DNA from: Rhizophagus clarus
Taxonomy: Eukaryota > Glomeromycota > Glomeromycetes > Glomerales > Glomeraceae
NCBI GenBank assembly: GCA_015698045.1
Contig: BLAL01000229.1
Span: 1,648,001-1,712,000, forward strand
Reading direction: 5' to 3'
DNA: 64,000 bases
Shown: positions 1 through 10,383 of the stretch, one piece after another
How positions within the stretch are numbered: position 1 is the first letter of the stretch
Layout: each line of letters starts with the position of its first letter
The notes under the pieces: model-generated
Seen by the model: the letters and a program-made list of their open reading frames with translations, nothing else
What the model was told of the DNA's origin: nothing
Database searches by the model: none
Made by a program: the position numbers and the translations under genes

Positions 1-617
1 GAATATTTAGCTACCAAGCATCCTTTGTAAGTAAAAAATTTTTTTCTTTCATTGGTTATATGTACGTCACCGAAAATTTACAAGTTACTGATCTTTTTCT
101 TTCCTTTTTTTTTTTTAATAGCGGAAGAGCCCCTTATCTCGATGATGATGGATTCCATATTTATGAATCTCGTGCAATAGCTCGTTATTTAGTAAATAAA
201 TATCAAGGAACCAAAACTTCCACCATCCTTATTCCTTCTGATGTACAAAAAGCCGCTTTGGTAGAACAATTTATTTCAGTAGAAATCTCTTATTATTCTC
301 AACCTTTAAATAAAATTTTTAGACAATTCGTAATGAAGAAATTTTATGGCACTGAACCTGATCTTAAAACTGCTAACGAAACTCGTGAAGAAATTGAAAA
401 AACTTTAGATGTTTATGAAAAATTGTTGGAGGACAAAGATTATTTAACTGGAGAATTTTCTTTAGCTGATCTTCTTCACGTTCCTCTTACTTTGTATGTC
501 ATTAAAAATGGTGAAGGAGATTTATGGAATAAACGTTCTAATGTTTCTAGATGGTTGAAGAACATTAGCGAACGTGAAAGCTGGAAAAATATTGCCACTG
601 AATATAAATTAACATAG
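1..617 (+). CDS. Glutathione S-transferase, phi-like/Ure2p-like (GST copy 1, 5'-truncated by window)
   Basis: Only the last 26 bases of exon 1 lie in the window (1-26, donor GTAAGT at 27). Exon 2 is 122-617 and ends in TAG. The split codon TT|C gives the Phe of HPFGRAPYL, the cis-Pro loop of the thioredoxin-like domain. Next come YESRAIARY, with the Glu-Ser pair that binds the gamma-glutamyl end of glutathione, and a full all-alpha C-terminal domain (EFSLADLLH, SRWLKNI). It differs from most copies in EDKDYL instead of EGKDYL and in W-L-K instead of W-W-K near the C-terminus. An AATAAA-like signal follows at about 675. The reading is secure. Substrate is unknown; glutathione conjugation or peroxidase activity is inferred from the family. 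Confidence 0.88.
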   Translation, partial: IFSYQASFVSKKFFSFIGYMYVTENLQVTDLFLSFFFFNSGRAPYLDDDGFHIYESRAIARYLVNKYQGTKTSTILIPSDVQKAALVEQFISVEISYYSQPLNKIFRQFVMKKFYGTEPDLKTANETREEIEKTLDVYEKLLEDKDYLTGEFSLADLLHVPLTLYVIKNGEGDLWNKRSNVSRWLKNISERESWKNIATEYKLT

Positions 618-1714
618 TACACAATTTTTTTTTGATATGTATTATAGTGTGAATATAATTATGTATTTCTTTAAATAAATGATAATTGCTAACTGATTAT
701 GGATATATCCTATCCAGCTTGAAAAAAAAAACTTGAAACATTTCGGAAAATTTCCGGAAATTAGTTTTTTTAACCGGCTTTTTTTGTATTACTATTAATT
801 TGATTATAAAATAAGTATAATATATGAAATCTTCTGCACCATGACCGAAAATCATCAATGATTTTCTGATCAAAATCCATCATATTGGTTACTTGTTTTA
901 GGGTAAAATTTGGATTACAGATCACGTCCTGAATATTGAAGGGTTATATTTTTGTAAATCTGTAGTTGCAGAATCGAAGTATAGGATACTGAATGTTCCA
1001 ATTGCAGCAATAGAGTAGAATTAACGCTATTTCTAATGAAACAAAGAGTTCTCATGAATCGAGAGCGAACATTTTCATCTATATCAAACAGTCTATCAAA
1101 TCATCAGTAAAAAGAATAACCGATCATCCTTATCTTTTTACTGGCCATCTGTAGTAAAAGAATCGAAATTCTTTATATCTGCACAAAATTCAAAGTATTA
1201 TTAGTAAATTTATGAATATCGAGATTTATGCCAAGTGAACTCCAGAAGCCTTTATTGATGGTAATATAATTAAAGGATAAGCCGCCTCGGAAACTCAAAA
1301 AAACAGGTATTAATCGTAATATTGTTCTCATCACGCTTGTAGATTTCCAGATTCATGCGTTACATATAACATTATGAAAGAGCGGCGATTAATTTTATCA
1401 AACAGTAATTGTTCTTCTTATTCTAATGGATCCACAAAACAGTGGGAAGCCTAATCACATTCTCGTCAATCATCAATCTCTTACTCACTATCAAACAAAA
1501 TATGAAATGAAGGAATGAATGAAAGACCTAGTGATGCAAAAGATAATTCTGTGTGTTCTTACATTCTTCCGAAAATGTTCTTTTTTTCCTGAGCTCTAAT
1601 GATTGCTGAGATATAGTACAAGAAATGAAATGACAGTAGACGGAAAAATAAATTTAACAGCTATGATGTCAGTTACGAAAAAAAAATGATTTTTCTTGTT
1701 CGAGGGTAAAACAC
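618..1714. other. Spacer without recognisable gene
   Basis: There is no long ORF. Base composition is less AT-skewed than other spacers and the minus strand leads out of the CRN header relic at 1715-1992, so this may be the eroded remainder of that gene. I could not read a convincing domain in it. Confidence 0.4.
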
Positions 1715-1992
1715 TTCAAGTAGGGACTATGATGATGATCATCCGCTGGTTCATAATCTGGAGAATAACGTCCAACGATATTGGACTCATCTTAATACCA
1801 AGTCTTTCCGTATGCTCTTCAGAATAACACCCTTAAGTTTGTCTTTACTAGCTTCAACCTTCCAAAGGTTCATTTCAACAGGATTGATTATTAATGCTAG
1901 ATTCATTCTTAGTCCATATATACTCCTTGAAGCTGTGAAATTTGAAGTTGCTAATGTCGATTGTTGTAGTATTATTTATTGTAATTGAAAAA
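1715..1992 (-). pseudogene. Crinkler (CRN) N-terminal header, decayed fragment
   Basis: The minus strand, read across frame breaks, gives ISNFK, then NPVEMNLWKVEASKDKLKGV, then SEEHTERLG and finally MIIIIVPT. The order (LxLWKV motif, then a Leu-Gly stretch, then a short hydrophobic strand ending in V-P-T) is that of the ubiquitin-like header of CRN-family proteins, which are known from oomycetes and from Rhizophagus. Stops and frame changes interrupt it and no start or C-terminal effector domain is readable, so it is a relic. A second copy of the same DNA lies at about 32690-32890, where it has become part of a GST gene. Confidence 0.55.
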
Positions 1993-3054
1993 CAATGGGC
2001 ATTTTGATTTTTGAGAAAGTGAGAGGGTATTATACCTTTCTGAATACATCATGATCAGCGGCTTGTTATGACGATATACTGTAGGTACCTTGAAAAAAAA
2101 AGTAAAAAAATTACTAATCAGTCGCCATATTTGACTAAAATGTGGTTTGCCACCATAATTATACATTATCATTATACTGTACATATTATAGTGTGAAATA
2201 TCGCAAGCATCTTTTTACTTTTGCAGGTTAGGAATTGATTGATTTGATATTTTCAAAATCCGTTGATTATGAGAATTATTTGCATGTTTACAATAAATGG
2301 TTGATCCCCCACTCAGTGTCATCTTTAACCTCATATGCATCCTGAATTATAATTTGCGACGTGACTTTTAATGTTCATGTAATGAGTGGGCGGCTTACAA
2401 AAGAATTTTCTTAAAGTTTCAAATTTATAAATAAAACATTTTTATTAAAGGTATATCAAATATAGGGTAGCATAATGATGGAACTTACAAATGAATCCAT
2501 TAAAATCTAGTCCCGTGCCTACAGTTATGCAAATTATGCGGAAAATTGATTGATCGGATTTAAAACGTGTAAGAGAATAGTTGTTCAAAAAGATTAATTT
2601 TATTACTAGTCATAAGTCATAATCTGCCATTCTCAAATAATCTAGATAAAGAAATATAAAGCACTACGCTCTTAATAATTCTTAATGAGTTGAAATTACA
2701 GATCAAACAAAATTCCTTATTTCCGCAAGAACAATTAAGATTGCTGGTTATTAAATAATCACGATAGATTTTAAATATACGACACATAAAAAAACCACTT
2801 ACATTCATACATTGTACTTTGTAAAAGAATTAAATTTTAATATAATATATGAAGAAAAAAAAATTTATCGAGTTCAATTAATTTCTAAAATTTTTAATAA
2901 TAAAGTAAATGAATAACATAAGCCACAGTAACTAAAGGTCGCGTTACGCGTTATTTATTATTTATTAGGTAGTATGACTCATACTGTATCTCGATGAGAT
3001 TTTATATTTTATTAAAATGTACGTGGGAACAAATTTTTTTCTAGCTTATTTTTT
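1993..3054. other. Spacer without recognisable gene
   Basis: AT-rich sequence with only short shadow ORFs. I see no domain, RNA gene or clear repeat until the minisatellite that follows. Confidence 0.5.
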
Positions 3055-3208
3055 CGTTTAACTTATTTTTTATTTTCGTTTAACTTATTTTTTATTTTCG
3101 TTTAACTTATTTTTTATTTTCGTTTAACTTATTTTTTATTTTCGTTTAACTTATTTTTTATTTTCGTTTAACTTATTTTTTATTTTCGTTTAACTTATTC
3201 AATTTTTT
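3055..3208. repeat. 22-bp minisatellite, 7 copies
   Basis: The unit CGTTTAACTTA followed by T6, A, T4 starts at 3055, 3077, 3099, 3121, 3143, 3165 and 3187, exactly 22 bp apart and with almost no sequence difference. Confidence 0.9.
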
Positions 3209-3225
3209 TATTTATTAAACGAGTG

Positions 3226-3735
3226 GATAGGATAAGAAAAATATTACAAGCGAATAGGAAAAATATTGATTTGTTGAGGAAATGATTTAGAGTAAGTTCT
3301 TATTATTATTTACTGGCCATAAATCTCGACTGCACACCGCGAAAGCAACGTGCGGGGGTTTATGAGGGCTGACCAAACGGCTTTAAAGGGTTGTGAATAG
3401 ATGACTGGGGCCCATCGTACGAGAACCCTTCCCCAAGGCTATATATCTTCGAAAGTGGAACCATTTATGGTACCTGAGTATGAGTCATCAGGTTCAAATC
3501 CACCGTCTTGCTTATATAGTAGTTGTCTGCCAAGCGCCCTGGAGCATTGCGAAGGATCTGATGGTCATAATGGAGGACATAGATGGTGGTGAAGGAACCA
3601 TATATGGTCACTTCTACCACTTGTTCAAATGGTCACCGTTTACATACCATTTGGGTGTTCACATTATGAACTGAAGTGAATAAGCCGGTATTTACTTAGG
3701 TTTTGTATTTTGTAGGTTAAACATTTTGAAATTTG
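3226..3735. repeat. GC-richer dispersed repeat, copy 1
   Basis: Begins near GGATAAGAAAAATATTACAAG and runs through TACTGGCCATAAATCTCGAC, the CATCGTACGAGAACCC stretch and CAAATGGTCACCGTTTACAT. The whole block recurs at 3928-4585. It contains GGTTCAAATCC at about 3493, which resembles a pol III B box, but no well-spaced A box is evident. Its short ORFs are not conserved as proteins between the two copies, so I treat it as a non-coding repeat. Confidence 0.75.
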
Positions 3736-3927
3736 AAAAATTTAAGACTATCAAAGATTGAACGTGAATGGCTTGTTGATCTGTGATCTATTTTATTTAG
3801 GTGGGTTTATATGTTAATAATGGTACAGTGAGAAACTTTGGGTATTTGCATCTTTTTTTTTTAAATTATTTTAATTTAATACTTCTTAATGTTTAAAAAT
3901 TATATAAAATGAAAACAATAGATTGAA

Positions 3928-4585
3928 AATGGTTAGGATAATATTACAAGTGGATAGGAATAAATTGATTTGTTGAGGAAATTTAGAGAGTGAGTTCTTC
4001 TTATTATTTACTGGCCATAAATCTCGACTGCACACCGCGAAAGCAACCTGCGGGGGTTTATGAGGGCTGACCAAACAGCTTTAAAGGGTTGTGAATAGAT
4101 GACTGGGACCCATCGTACGAGAACCCTTCCCCAAGGCTATATATCTTCGAAAGTGGAACCATTTATGGTACCTGAGTATGAGTCATCAGGTTCAAACCCA
4201 CCGTCTTGATTATATAGTAGTTGTCTGCCAAGCGCCCTGGAACATTGTGAAGGATCTGATGGTCATAATGGAGGACATAGATGGTGGTTAAGAGTATCAT
4301 ATATGTCATTCCTGAGGTGTATACCTATCCCTACGGTAGCCGGGTTATGGTGTACAACCACTTGCCCAAATGGTCACTGTTTACATATCATTTGGGTGTC
4401 CGGGAGGACATACTGTAGATGGTGGTGAAGGAACCATATTTGGTCACTTCTGCCACTTGTTCAAATGGTCACCGTTTACATACCATTTGGGTGTCCACAT
4501 TATGATCTGAAATGAGTGAACCGGTATTTACTTAGGTTTTGTATATTGTAGGATATTAACCTTAACCATTTTGAAATTTGAAATG
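3928..4585. repeat. GC-richer dispersed repeat, copy 2 with internal duplication
   Basis: About 90 percent like copy 1 by eye. It carries an extra stretch of roughly 130 bp (about 4290-4420) in which the CAAATGGTCACYGTTTACAT and CATTTGGGTGT segment is repeated. The two copies are direct repeats about 700 bp apart. Confidence 0.75.
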
Positions 4586-5289
4586 GTTTTCAGCTCACGC
4601 AATTTTGTCATGGGAAGGATAGTCTCGTATGTTAACAACGGTGAATAATAGTCTAGGGAACTTTAAGTAAAAATGAAATATTTTATCTTTTTATTAATAA
4701 CTGAAAATATAAGAATTCAATTACACATTTTTGTATACCTACTGATTTAATAATTATTAGGCACAAACAATATGAAATGTTTTTATTTACGCATATTAAA
4801 TAATTTATTTAACAAAAAAAATCTTGTAATAAATTTTATTCGTTACATTTTGTTCCTTTTATTCTTATGTTTTATTGTAAATTTTATTCAGCTTATTTTC
4901 ACATACCGTAATTCAAGCAACTTATTCCCAGCAAGATGATATTTTCTCAAAATGAGGAATTACCAAAAATCCTTTACCGAAATTAGCTTATATGGTTTTT
5001 ATATCTGAATATGTCTGTCTATTGATATAATATTATGTCTGGATAAGCGACATGCCGGCAAAAAGTACATTCGGTAATATGACGTGTTGGGAATCATTGT
5101 CAGACAAAGGGTATGTCAGGAGAATGGAAGTCGGGAAATCGTGGTGTAACTACCTTATTGTCTTTTCTATGTTGAATGTCATAATCTTTATTATTAATCG
5201 TGCAGATGTGACGGCATACCCCTCGATTTTATGATTAGCATTTCCTAATTGGTTTAAATTGTCGGCAAATCAAATCTCCGTAGCCCATA
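4586..5289. other. Spacer upstream of GST copy 2
   Basis: No gene is seen. A phrase near 5160-5200 (CTTTTCTATGTTG then ATGTC) recurs at 25005-25030 upstream of GST copy 12, consistent with homologous spacers. Confidence 0.5.
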
Positions 5290-5349
5290 CCTTTCAGACT
5301 GGAAATCGGGTGAATGTATTATATATATTATCCAAATCTAGATAAAAAG
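5290..5349 (+). promoter_or_regulatory. Conserved upstream element of the GST array
   Basis: CCTTTCAGACTGGAAATCGG, then ATCCAAATCTAGATAAAAAG about 15-20 bases on. Recognisable equivalents stand at 7011-7070, 8541-8580, 10195-10235, 13156-13203 and 15317-15364, each 50-110 bp before the TATA-like box of the following gene. Conservation in otherwise diverged spacers suggests a regulatory site; the factor is unknown. Confidence 0.45.
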
Positions 5350-5384
5350 AAGGAAACTCATACTATTTAAAGAATTAAAAATTA

Positions 5385-5410
5385 TTTATAAGTACGATCT
5401 CAAAAATACC
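5385..5410 (+). promoter_or_regulatory. TATA-like core promoter of GST copy 2
   Basis: TTTATAAGTACGATCTCAAA, about 115 bp before the ATG. This is the most constant non-coding block of the array; other copies read TTTATAAATACGATC. A run of T followed by a run of A lies between it and the start codon. Confidence 0.6.
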
Positions 5411-5503
5411 TTTTCGGATTTCAATCAAAGATCTTTTTTTTTTTTTTTAAAAAAAAAAATATATATATAATTTTTTTTCCCGTAAAAAAAAAACTTGTGA
5501 AAA

Positions 5504-6252
5504 ATGACTATTAAAGTTTTCGGATATACTGCATCTCCTTACGTTCAAATGGTATGCTATGTTCTTAAAGAACTAGGATTATCTTATGAAATTTTTCAAC
5601 CAACTACTTACGAAGAAATTAAGACTCCAGAATATTTAGCTACCAAGCATCCTTTGTAAATATAAAAATTTTTTTTCTTTCATTAAGTTATATGTACGTC
5701 ACCAAAACTTCACAATTTACTGATCTTTTCTTTCGTTTTTTTTTTTTTAATAGCGGAAGGATCCCTTATCTCGATGATGATGAATTTCATATTTACGAAT
5801 CTCGTGCAATAGCTCGTTATTTGGTAAATAAATATCAAGGAACCAAAACTTCCACCGTCCTTATTCCTTCTGATGTACAAAAAGCCGCTTTGGTGGAACA
5901 ATTTATTTCAGTAGAAACCTCTTATTATAATGAACCTCTATTTAAAATGCTTAAACAATTCGCAAGGAAGAAATATCAGGGCATTGAACCCGATCTCAAA
6001 ATTGTTAACGAAGCTCGTGAAGAACTTGAAAAAACTTTAGATGTTTATGAAAAATTATTAGAAGGAAAAGATTATTTAACTGGAGAGTTTTCTTTAGCTG
6101 ATCTACTTCATGCTCCTCTTACTTTGTATGTTATTAACGCTGGTGAAGGAGAATTATGGAATAAACGTCCTAATGTTTCTAGATGGTTGAAAAACATTAC
6201 CGAACGTGAAAGTTGGAAAAATATTGTCACTGAATATAATTTAACAGCGTAA
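5504..6252 (+). CDS. Glutathione S-transferase, phi-like (GST copy 2, complete, 216 aa)
   Basis: Exon 1 is 5504-5655 (50 codons plus 2 bases), intron 5656-5753 (GTAAAT...TAG), exon 2 5754-6252. The start is the ATG of MTIKVFGYTASPY, the same in every copy. Residues 1-80 are the thioredoxin-like domain: Ser11 in SPY is in the position of the catalytic Ser of phi-class enzymes, Pro55 in GRIPYL is the cis-Pro, and Glu66-Ser67 of YESRAI bind glutathione. Residues about 91-205 are the helical C-terminal domain (VEQFISVE, EFSLADLLH, SRWLKNITE). The length of about 216 is normal for a cytosolic GST and no signal peptide is present. Expected role: conjugation of glutathione to electrophiles or peroxide reduction in the cytosol. 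The Arg often found after the catalytic Ser is absent. Confidence 0.92.
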
Positions 6253-7010
6253 TACATAATATATATTTTTTTTGATATGTATTGTATTATAGTGTGCATA
6301 TATTAATGTATTTCTTTAAATAAATGATAATTTTTAACTGATTATGTATCGATGAAGATGATATTGTGATATCGGATATTCGTCACACCCATCCTATGAT
6401 CATATTACTTAACAGTTCACGAGAATCGGACATTTAAAATAAAATTTACCTTATTAGATAACTTAACTATGTAGTCACACGACGTATAATCGAGCGTCGT
6501 TAAAATTTTACCGAAGTTCTCGGAAGTAAATTTTTTTGCTTGGTTCCTTTGCTATGATTATAAATACAATAATTTTACCGAAGTTCTCGGAAGCAAATTT
6601 TTTGCGGGTTCCTTTGCTATGATTATAAATAAATACAATAAAGTTTTAATATAGTTTTTATTATAACTCAATAATGAATAATAAATTTCGTTTGTAGAAA
6701 GAATTTTTTTTTTTTTTTACTTGTGTTTAACGCTTCGAGATATATATGAGATTTGATGATTATAATCCACCCAACATAGAAAATATACCCAGAACTTGAA
6801 TTTAAAGTTATTTAGAGACGTTTGTTAATAAATTAAAAAAAATTCAAAATATTCATAATTTATACACTGATAGGATTGAGAGTTTTACCGATGCATTTCG
6901 AAAGGGAACTTCATTCACGTCAATGATGTACCCCGATTTATGATTGGCATTTTCCTAATTGGTTCGCTTATGAAAAAAATATCGGTAAAATTCATTTCAA
7001 AAACTCCGTA
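6253..7010. other. GST spacer with local duplication
   Basis: Holds the 3' untranslated region of copy 2 (AATAAATGATAA near 6320), the 67-bp duplication noted separately, and the start of the copy 3 promoter region. No other gene is seen. Confidence 0.6.
6504..6639. repeat. 67-bp tandem duplication
   Basis: AATTTTACCGAAGTTCTCGG through the CTTTGCTATGATTATAAAT stretch occurs at 6504-6570 and again from 6571 with few differences. The ACCGAAGTTCTCGG phrase also appears, diverged, in other spacers of the array. Confidence 0.8.
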
Positions 7011-7130
7011 CCTTTCAGATCGGAAATCGGGTGAATTATATATAAATTATCCAAATATAGATAAAAAGGATATTACTATTTAAATGTTGTGAATCATAAT
7101 AAAAGATGACTATTTACGGAATCAAAATTC

Positions 7131-7155
7131 TTTATAAATACGACCTCAAAAATAC
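7131..7155 (+). promoter_or_regulatory. TATA-like core promoter of GST copy 3
   Basis: TTTATAAATACGACCTCAAA, about 111 bp before the ATG and followed by ACCTTGTCGAATTTCAATC, which is shared with copies 2, 9 and 10. Confidence 0.6.
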
Positions 7156-7241
7156 CTTGTCGAATTTCAATCAAGATTTGAAAAAATATCTAAATAATAA
7201 AAATTTTAAATTTTCATTTTCTCGTAAAAATCTCATAAAAA

Positions 7242-7977
7242 ATGACTATTACAGTTTTTGGATTCACTAGATCTCCTTTCAGTCATACAATATACTACGT
7301 TCTTAAAGAACTAGGATTATCTTATGAAATCGTTCAACCAAATAGTTATGAAGATATTAAAACTCCAGAATATTTAGCTACTAAGCATCCTTTGTAAATG
7401 AATAATTTTTTTCTTTCACTCAAGTTTTATGTACGCCGCAAGTTACTGATCTTTTTCTCTTCTTTTTAACAGTGGCAAAAATCCTTATCTCGATGATGGT
7501 GATTTTCATATTTACGAAACTCGAGCAATAGCTCGTTATTTAGTAAATAAATATCAAGGAACCAAAAATTCCACCATCCTTATTCCTACTGATGTACAAA
7601 AAGCCGCTTTGGTGGAACAATTTATTTCAGTAGAAATCTCTTATTATACTGAACCTCTATTTAAAATGGTTAGACAATACGCATTGAAGAAACATAAAGG
7701 CATTGAACCCGATCTTAAAATTATTAACGAAGCTCGTGAAGAATTTGAAAAAACTTTAGATGTTTATGAAAAATTGTTGGAAGGCAAAGATTATTTAACC
7801 GGAGAATTCTCTTTAGCTGATCTTTTTCATGTTTCTGTTACTTCTTTCACTCTTAGCTTTGGCGAAGAAGAGTTAATGAATAAACGTCCTAATGTTTCAA
7901 GATGGTGGAAGAACATTAGCGAACGTGAAAGTTGGAAAAATATTGTCGCTGAATATAAATCGGAAAATACTCAATAA
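7242..7977 (+). CDS. Glutathione S-transferase (GST copy 3, complete, 218 aa)
   Basis: Exon 1 is 7242-7393 and exon 2 7473-7977; the intron is 79 bp, ends in AACAG, and is shorter than that of copy 2. Residue 11 is Ser (TRSPFSHT). The glutathione-site pair is Glu-Thr (YETRAI) rather than Glu-Ser. The loop reads GKNPYL, with Asn before the cis-Pro. The C-terminal third is the least typical of the array: DLFHVSVTSFTLSFGEEELM replaces the usual stretch with an AGEGDLW ending, so the conserved Trp of that motif is missing and the hydrophobic-substrate pocket may differ. Tail ends SENTQ as in copy 5. Likely a functional GST with altered substrate preference. Confidence 0.9.
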
Positions 7978-8540
7978 TTTTTTTTTTTTGAAAATCTTAT
8001 ATTAAGTAGCTTATTCTTTATTTATGTATACAGTTTTCCTATTATACTATGTAAGCAATAGCATAATTATATTCTAGTATTTCTTATTCTTTGAACAAAT
8101 AGTAACTTTTTAACTGACTAATGAATAATCATATCGATGATAAATGTATTTCTTTTACAATAAATAAATGATTATTTTTAACTAATTATAAAGAAGGTTA
8201 TATCGGATTTTTGTCACTCCTATATATCCTTTAACAGGTCTTTTTACTAACCACACAACCGTAATCGACAGCTTACTACGCATAATCTACACCACCACAG
8301 CAATTTAAATTTTAGGACTTTAATGTTAAAAGACAATACAAAAAAACAAAAGTATTTAAAAATTTATAGATCGAAGGTGATGTCTCTTATCCTGTGACTT
8401 GCGTTCGAACTTCAGAGTTTTAGTTGATCGACCATTTCACTTTCATTCACGTTGTTTATGTATAATCAATCATTCACAAATGGTATCCCAAATTTATGAT
8501 TAATATTTCCAAATTTATTAAGAAATTTGTAAATATTACG
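7978..8540. other. GST spacer
   Basis: Contains 3' untranslated sequence with two AATAAATGATTA-type signals and a diverged upstream region with TTCATTCACGTT near 8452 that recurs in other spacers. No gene is seen. Confidence 0.55.
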
Positions 8541-8663
8541 CCGGAAACCGGATGAAATTATCCAAATCGAGAATAAAAAGGGTATTAAGTGAGTCATATT
8601 AACAAAATTGGTAAATTTTTTTTAAACCGAATTCATCGTATACTGATTAAAGAATCAAATTTC

Positions 8664-8688
8664 TTATAAATACGATCTTAAAAATATC
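8664..8688 (+). promoter_or_regulatory. TATA-like core promoter of GST copy 4
   Basis: TTATAAATACGATCTTAAAA, about 89 bp before the ATG. Confidence 0.6.
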
Positions 8689-8752
8689 TTGTCGAATTTA
8701 AATTAAAATATATAATAAAAATTTTCTTTTTCATAAAGAAAACTCATAAATA

Positions 8753-9484
8753 ATGACCATTCGAGTTTTCGGATACTCTGCATCAGCTTACAGTCTTATG
8801 TTATTTTACGTTCTTAAAGAACTAGGATTAACTTATGAAAACGTTCAGCCAAATAATTACGAGGATATTAAAACTCCAGAATATTTAGCTACTAAGCATC
8901 CTTTGTAAGTGAAGTTATGTGTACGTCACCAATATTTCACAATTTACTGATTTGATCTTTTCCGACTTTTTTTTAATAGTGGAAAAGTTCCTTATCTCGA
9001 TGATGATGGATTTCATATTTACGAAACTCGTGCAATAGCTCGTTACTTGATAAACAAATATCAAGGAACAAAAACTTCCACCATCCTTATTCCTTCTGAT
9101 GTACAAAAAGCCGCTTTGGTAGAACAATTTATTTCAGTAGAAACCTCTTATTATACTCAACCTCTAAGTAAATTGGTTATGCAATTAGTATACTTGAAAC
9201 GTCAAGGCAAAGAACCTGATCTTAAAATTGTTAATGAAGCTCGTGAAGAACTTGATAAAGTTTTAGATGTTTATGAAAAATTATTGGAAGGCAAAGATTA
9301 TTTAACTGGAGAATTTTCTTTAGCTGATATTCTTCATGTTCCTATTACTTTCTACGCTTTTAACGCTGGTGAAGGAGAATTATGGGATAAACGTCCTAAT
9401 GTTTCTAGATGGTGGAAGAACATTACCGAACGTGAAATTTGGAAAAATCTCGTAATTGAACGTAATTTAGCACAATATAAATAA
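8753..9484 (+). CDS. Glutathione S-transferase (GST copy 4, complete, 218 aa)
   Basis: Exon 1 is 8753-8904 and exon 2 8980-9484. N-terminus MTIRVFGYSASAYSLML keeps Ser11 but has Ala in place of the usual Pro12. The glutathione site is YETRAI and the loop is GKVPYL. The C-terminal domain has AFNAGEGELWDKRPN and ends in the lysine-bearing tail NLAQYK. The ERxIW segment (TEREIWKNLV) is shared with copy 7, suggesting a closer relation or exchange of the 3' part between them. Cytosolic GST by homology. Confidence 0.9.
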
Positions 9485-10194
9485 TATTTTTCAAAATAAC
9501 TTTTTAAGTAGCTTATTCTTCACTTATGTATATTATGCTGTATAAGCAAGCAATAGCATCATTCATTAGTTAATGTATTTTATTTTAATAAACGGTAATT
9601 TTTAACCGATTATGAAAAAAGTTAATACATTCCTTTAATAACAATTGAGAGTCCCTTTACAAATAGTACTTACAGTTTATTTCAGGTTTTTCAGGTTTGT
9701 CCAAATCTGTGTTTCTATAAAAAGGAAAGACGAGTTTTCTGATAATCTACAAAAAAAAAGAGGACCGTTCTAAAAAAGGTCCCATGTAATACTAGATATT
9801 TGTCACCCCCCATCCTAAGACACTGTATTATTACACAAGAATCAGTATCACATTTTAAAATGAAAAAATAAATTTAACACTTATTAGTCGTACAACGCAT
9901 AATCGAACTGTCGGCAAAATTTTTACCGGGGTAAAATTTTTTTACTGAGTGTCTTTTTATGATTATAAAAATAAAAACAATTTGGACAATAGGTGTCTTA
10001 ATTAAGTCATGAAGTATTATATTTTTTTATACTTATACTTACATGTGAGATTATATGATACCAACATAGAAAAGATACCCCGCAAGGTTTAGTCGGTCTT
10101 CATTTCACGTCAACCGATTTGATGATTCGTTTAATTGATTTGTTTATGGACTGACTAAAAAAAAATATCGGTAAATTATTTCAGATATGCCGCA
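9485..10194. other. GST spacer
   Basis: 3' untranslated region of copy 4 and diverged spacer including GTCGGCAAAATTTTTACCGG and TTTAGTCGGTC phrases that recur between other copies. No gene is seen. Confidence 0.55.
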
Positions 10195-10307
10195 CCTTAA
10201 GTCGGGTGAATTATAAATTAACCAAATATAGATAAATTGTGTGAAAAAGTTAATGATGTGGATCATAACTGATGAAAAAAAATAAACTATTTAAGGAATC
10301 AAAATTC

Positions 10308-10322
10308 TATATAAGTACGATT
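10308..10322 (+). promoter_or_regulatory. TATA-like core promoter of GST copy 5
   Basis: TATATAAGTACGATT, about 76 bp before the ATG. The sequence after it has been replaced by a T-run/A-run block (10322-10350). Confidence 0.5.
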
Positions 10323-10383
10323 CTTTTTTTTTTTTTTAAAAAAAAAAAAAGCATTTCCTTTTTTATAAAAAAAACCATAAAAA

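Noticed and set aside
3469..3510. tRNA gene suggested by GGTTCAAATCC
   Set aside because: No acceptor stem, anticodon arm or correctly spaced A box could be folded.
3401..3674. Two short ORFs in the GC-richer repeat
   Set aside because: Frames are not preserved in the second copy at 4100-4350.
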